Shown here: positions 5,564-5,588 of the stretch, in pieces
Layout: every line of letters starts with the position of its first letter
Position numbering within the stretch: position 1 is the first letter of the stretch
Source: Actinomycetota bacterium
GTDB taxonomy: Bacteria > Actinomycetota > Actinomycetes > Streptosporangiales > Streptosporangiaceae
Reading direction: 5' to 3'
DNA length: 5,588 nucleotides
NCBI GenBank assembly: GCA_003541285.1
Contig: DPMS01000818.1
Span: 1-5,588 of the forward strand
Translations under genes and position numbers: made by a program
Notes under the pieces: generated by a model
What the model saw: the letters and a program-made list of their open reading frames with translations, nothing else
The model's database searches: none
What the model was told of the DNA's origin: nothing

Positions 5564-5588
5564 GTGGAGAGACCGAGTTTTTTGGCCG

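Noticed and set aside
5561..5583. Resemblance of GGTGGAGAGACCG followed by T6 to a T-box antiterminator
   Set aside because: The T-box core would need extra bases removed, no specifier stem or other T-box elements are seen upstream, and no aminoacyl-tRNA synthetase gene is visible.
1..5588. CRISPR arrays, tRNA/rRNA genes and transposase genes
   Set aside because: No regularly spaced repeat series with unique spacers, no tRNA-like cloverleaf and no transposase or integrase motifs were seen on either strand.

Overview
This window is high-GC DNA (roughly 70% by eye) with strong G/C preference at third codon positions, GTG and ATG starts and purine-rich ribosome binding sites. The HemB metal-site variant and the gene neighbourhood point to an actinomycete. 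The exact order cannot be fixed from the sequence.

Layout: positions 1-166 are a repeat-rich leader with two direct repeats and a long G/C inverted repeat, and no convincing gene. They are followed by hemB (167-1147, +), which makes porphobilinogen from 5-aminolevulinate. A 192-bp spacer follows, with a possible terminator and a small palindrome. Next is a 232-aa primase-polymerase (Prim-Pol) fold protein (1340-2038, +) that appears to have lost key catalytic residues. It overlaps by 4 bp with hemL (2035-3333, +), which makes 5-aminolevulinate. A convergent spacer (3334-3524) carries a near-perfect hairpin and several GGTCA motifs, then a DMT/EamA-family membrane transporter gene runs on the minus strand (3525-4484). 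The divergent spacer (4485-4619) holds a tandem repeat of 43-bp period ahead of a histidine phosphatase gene (4620-5252, +). The right end has a possible terminator, a possible 56-codon ORF of unknown function (5363-5533) and an AT-richer stretch with a promoter-like pair and a T6 tract.

How it fits together: HemL and HemB catalyse successive steps of tetrapyrrole synthesis from glutamate (the C5 route). The Prim-Pol-like gene lies between them and is apparently translationally coupled to hemL, so its product may have a structural or regulatory role linked to that locus (inference). In Mycobacterium the hemL gene is directly followed by a histidine-phosphatase gene and then by thioredoxin-like and cytochrome c maturation genes. 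Here an opposite-strand transporter flanked by repeat-rich spacers separates hemL from the phosphatase, and no thioredoxin-like gene begins in the next 330 bp. No mobile-element gene, tRNA, rRNA or CRISPR array was seen. The most distinctive items are the apparently inactive Prim-Pol protein and the three different structured intergenic repeats.
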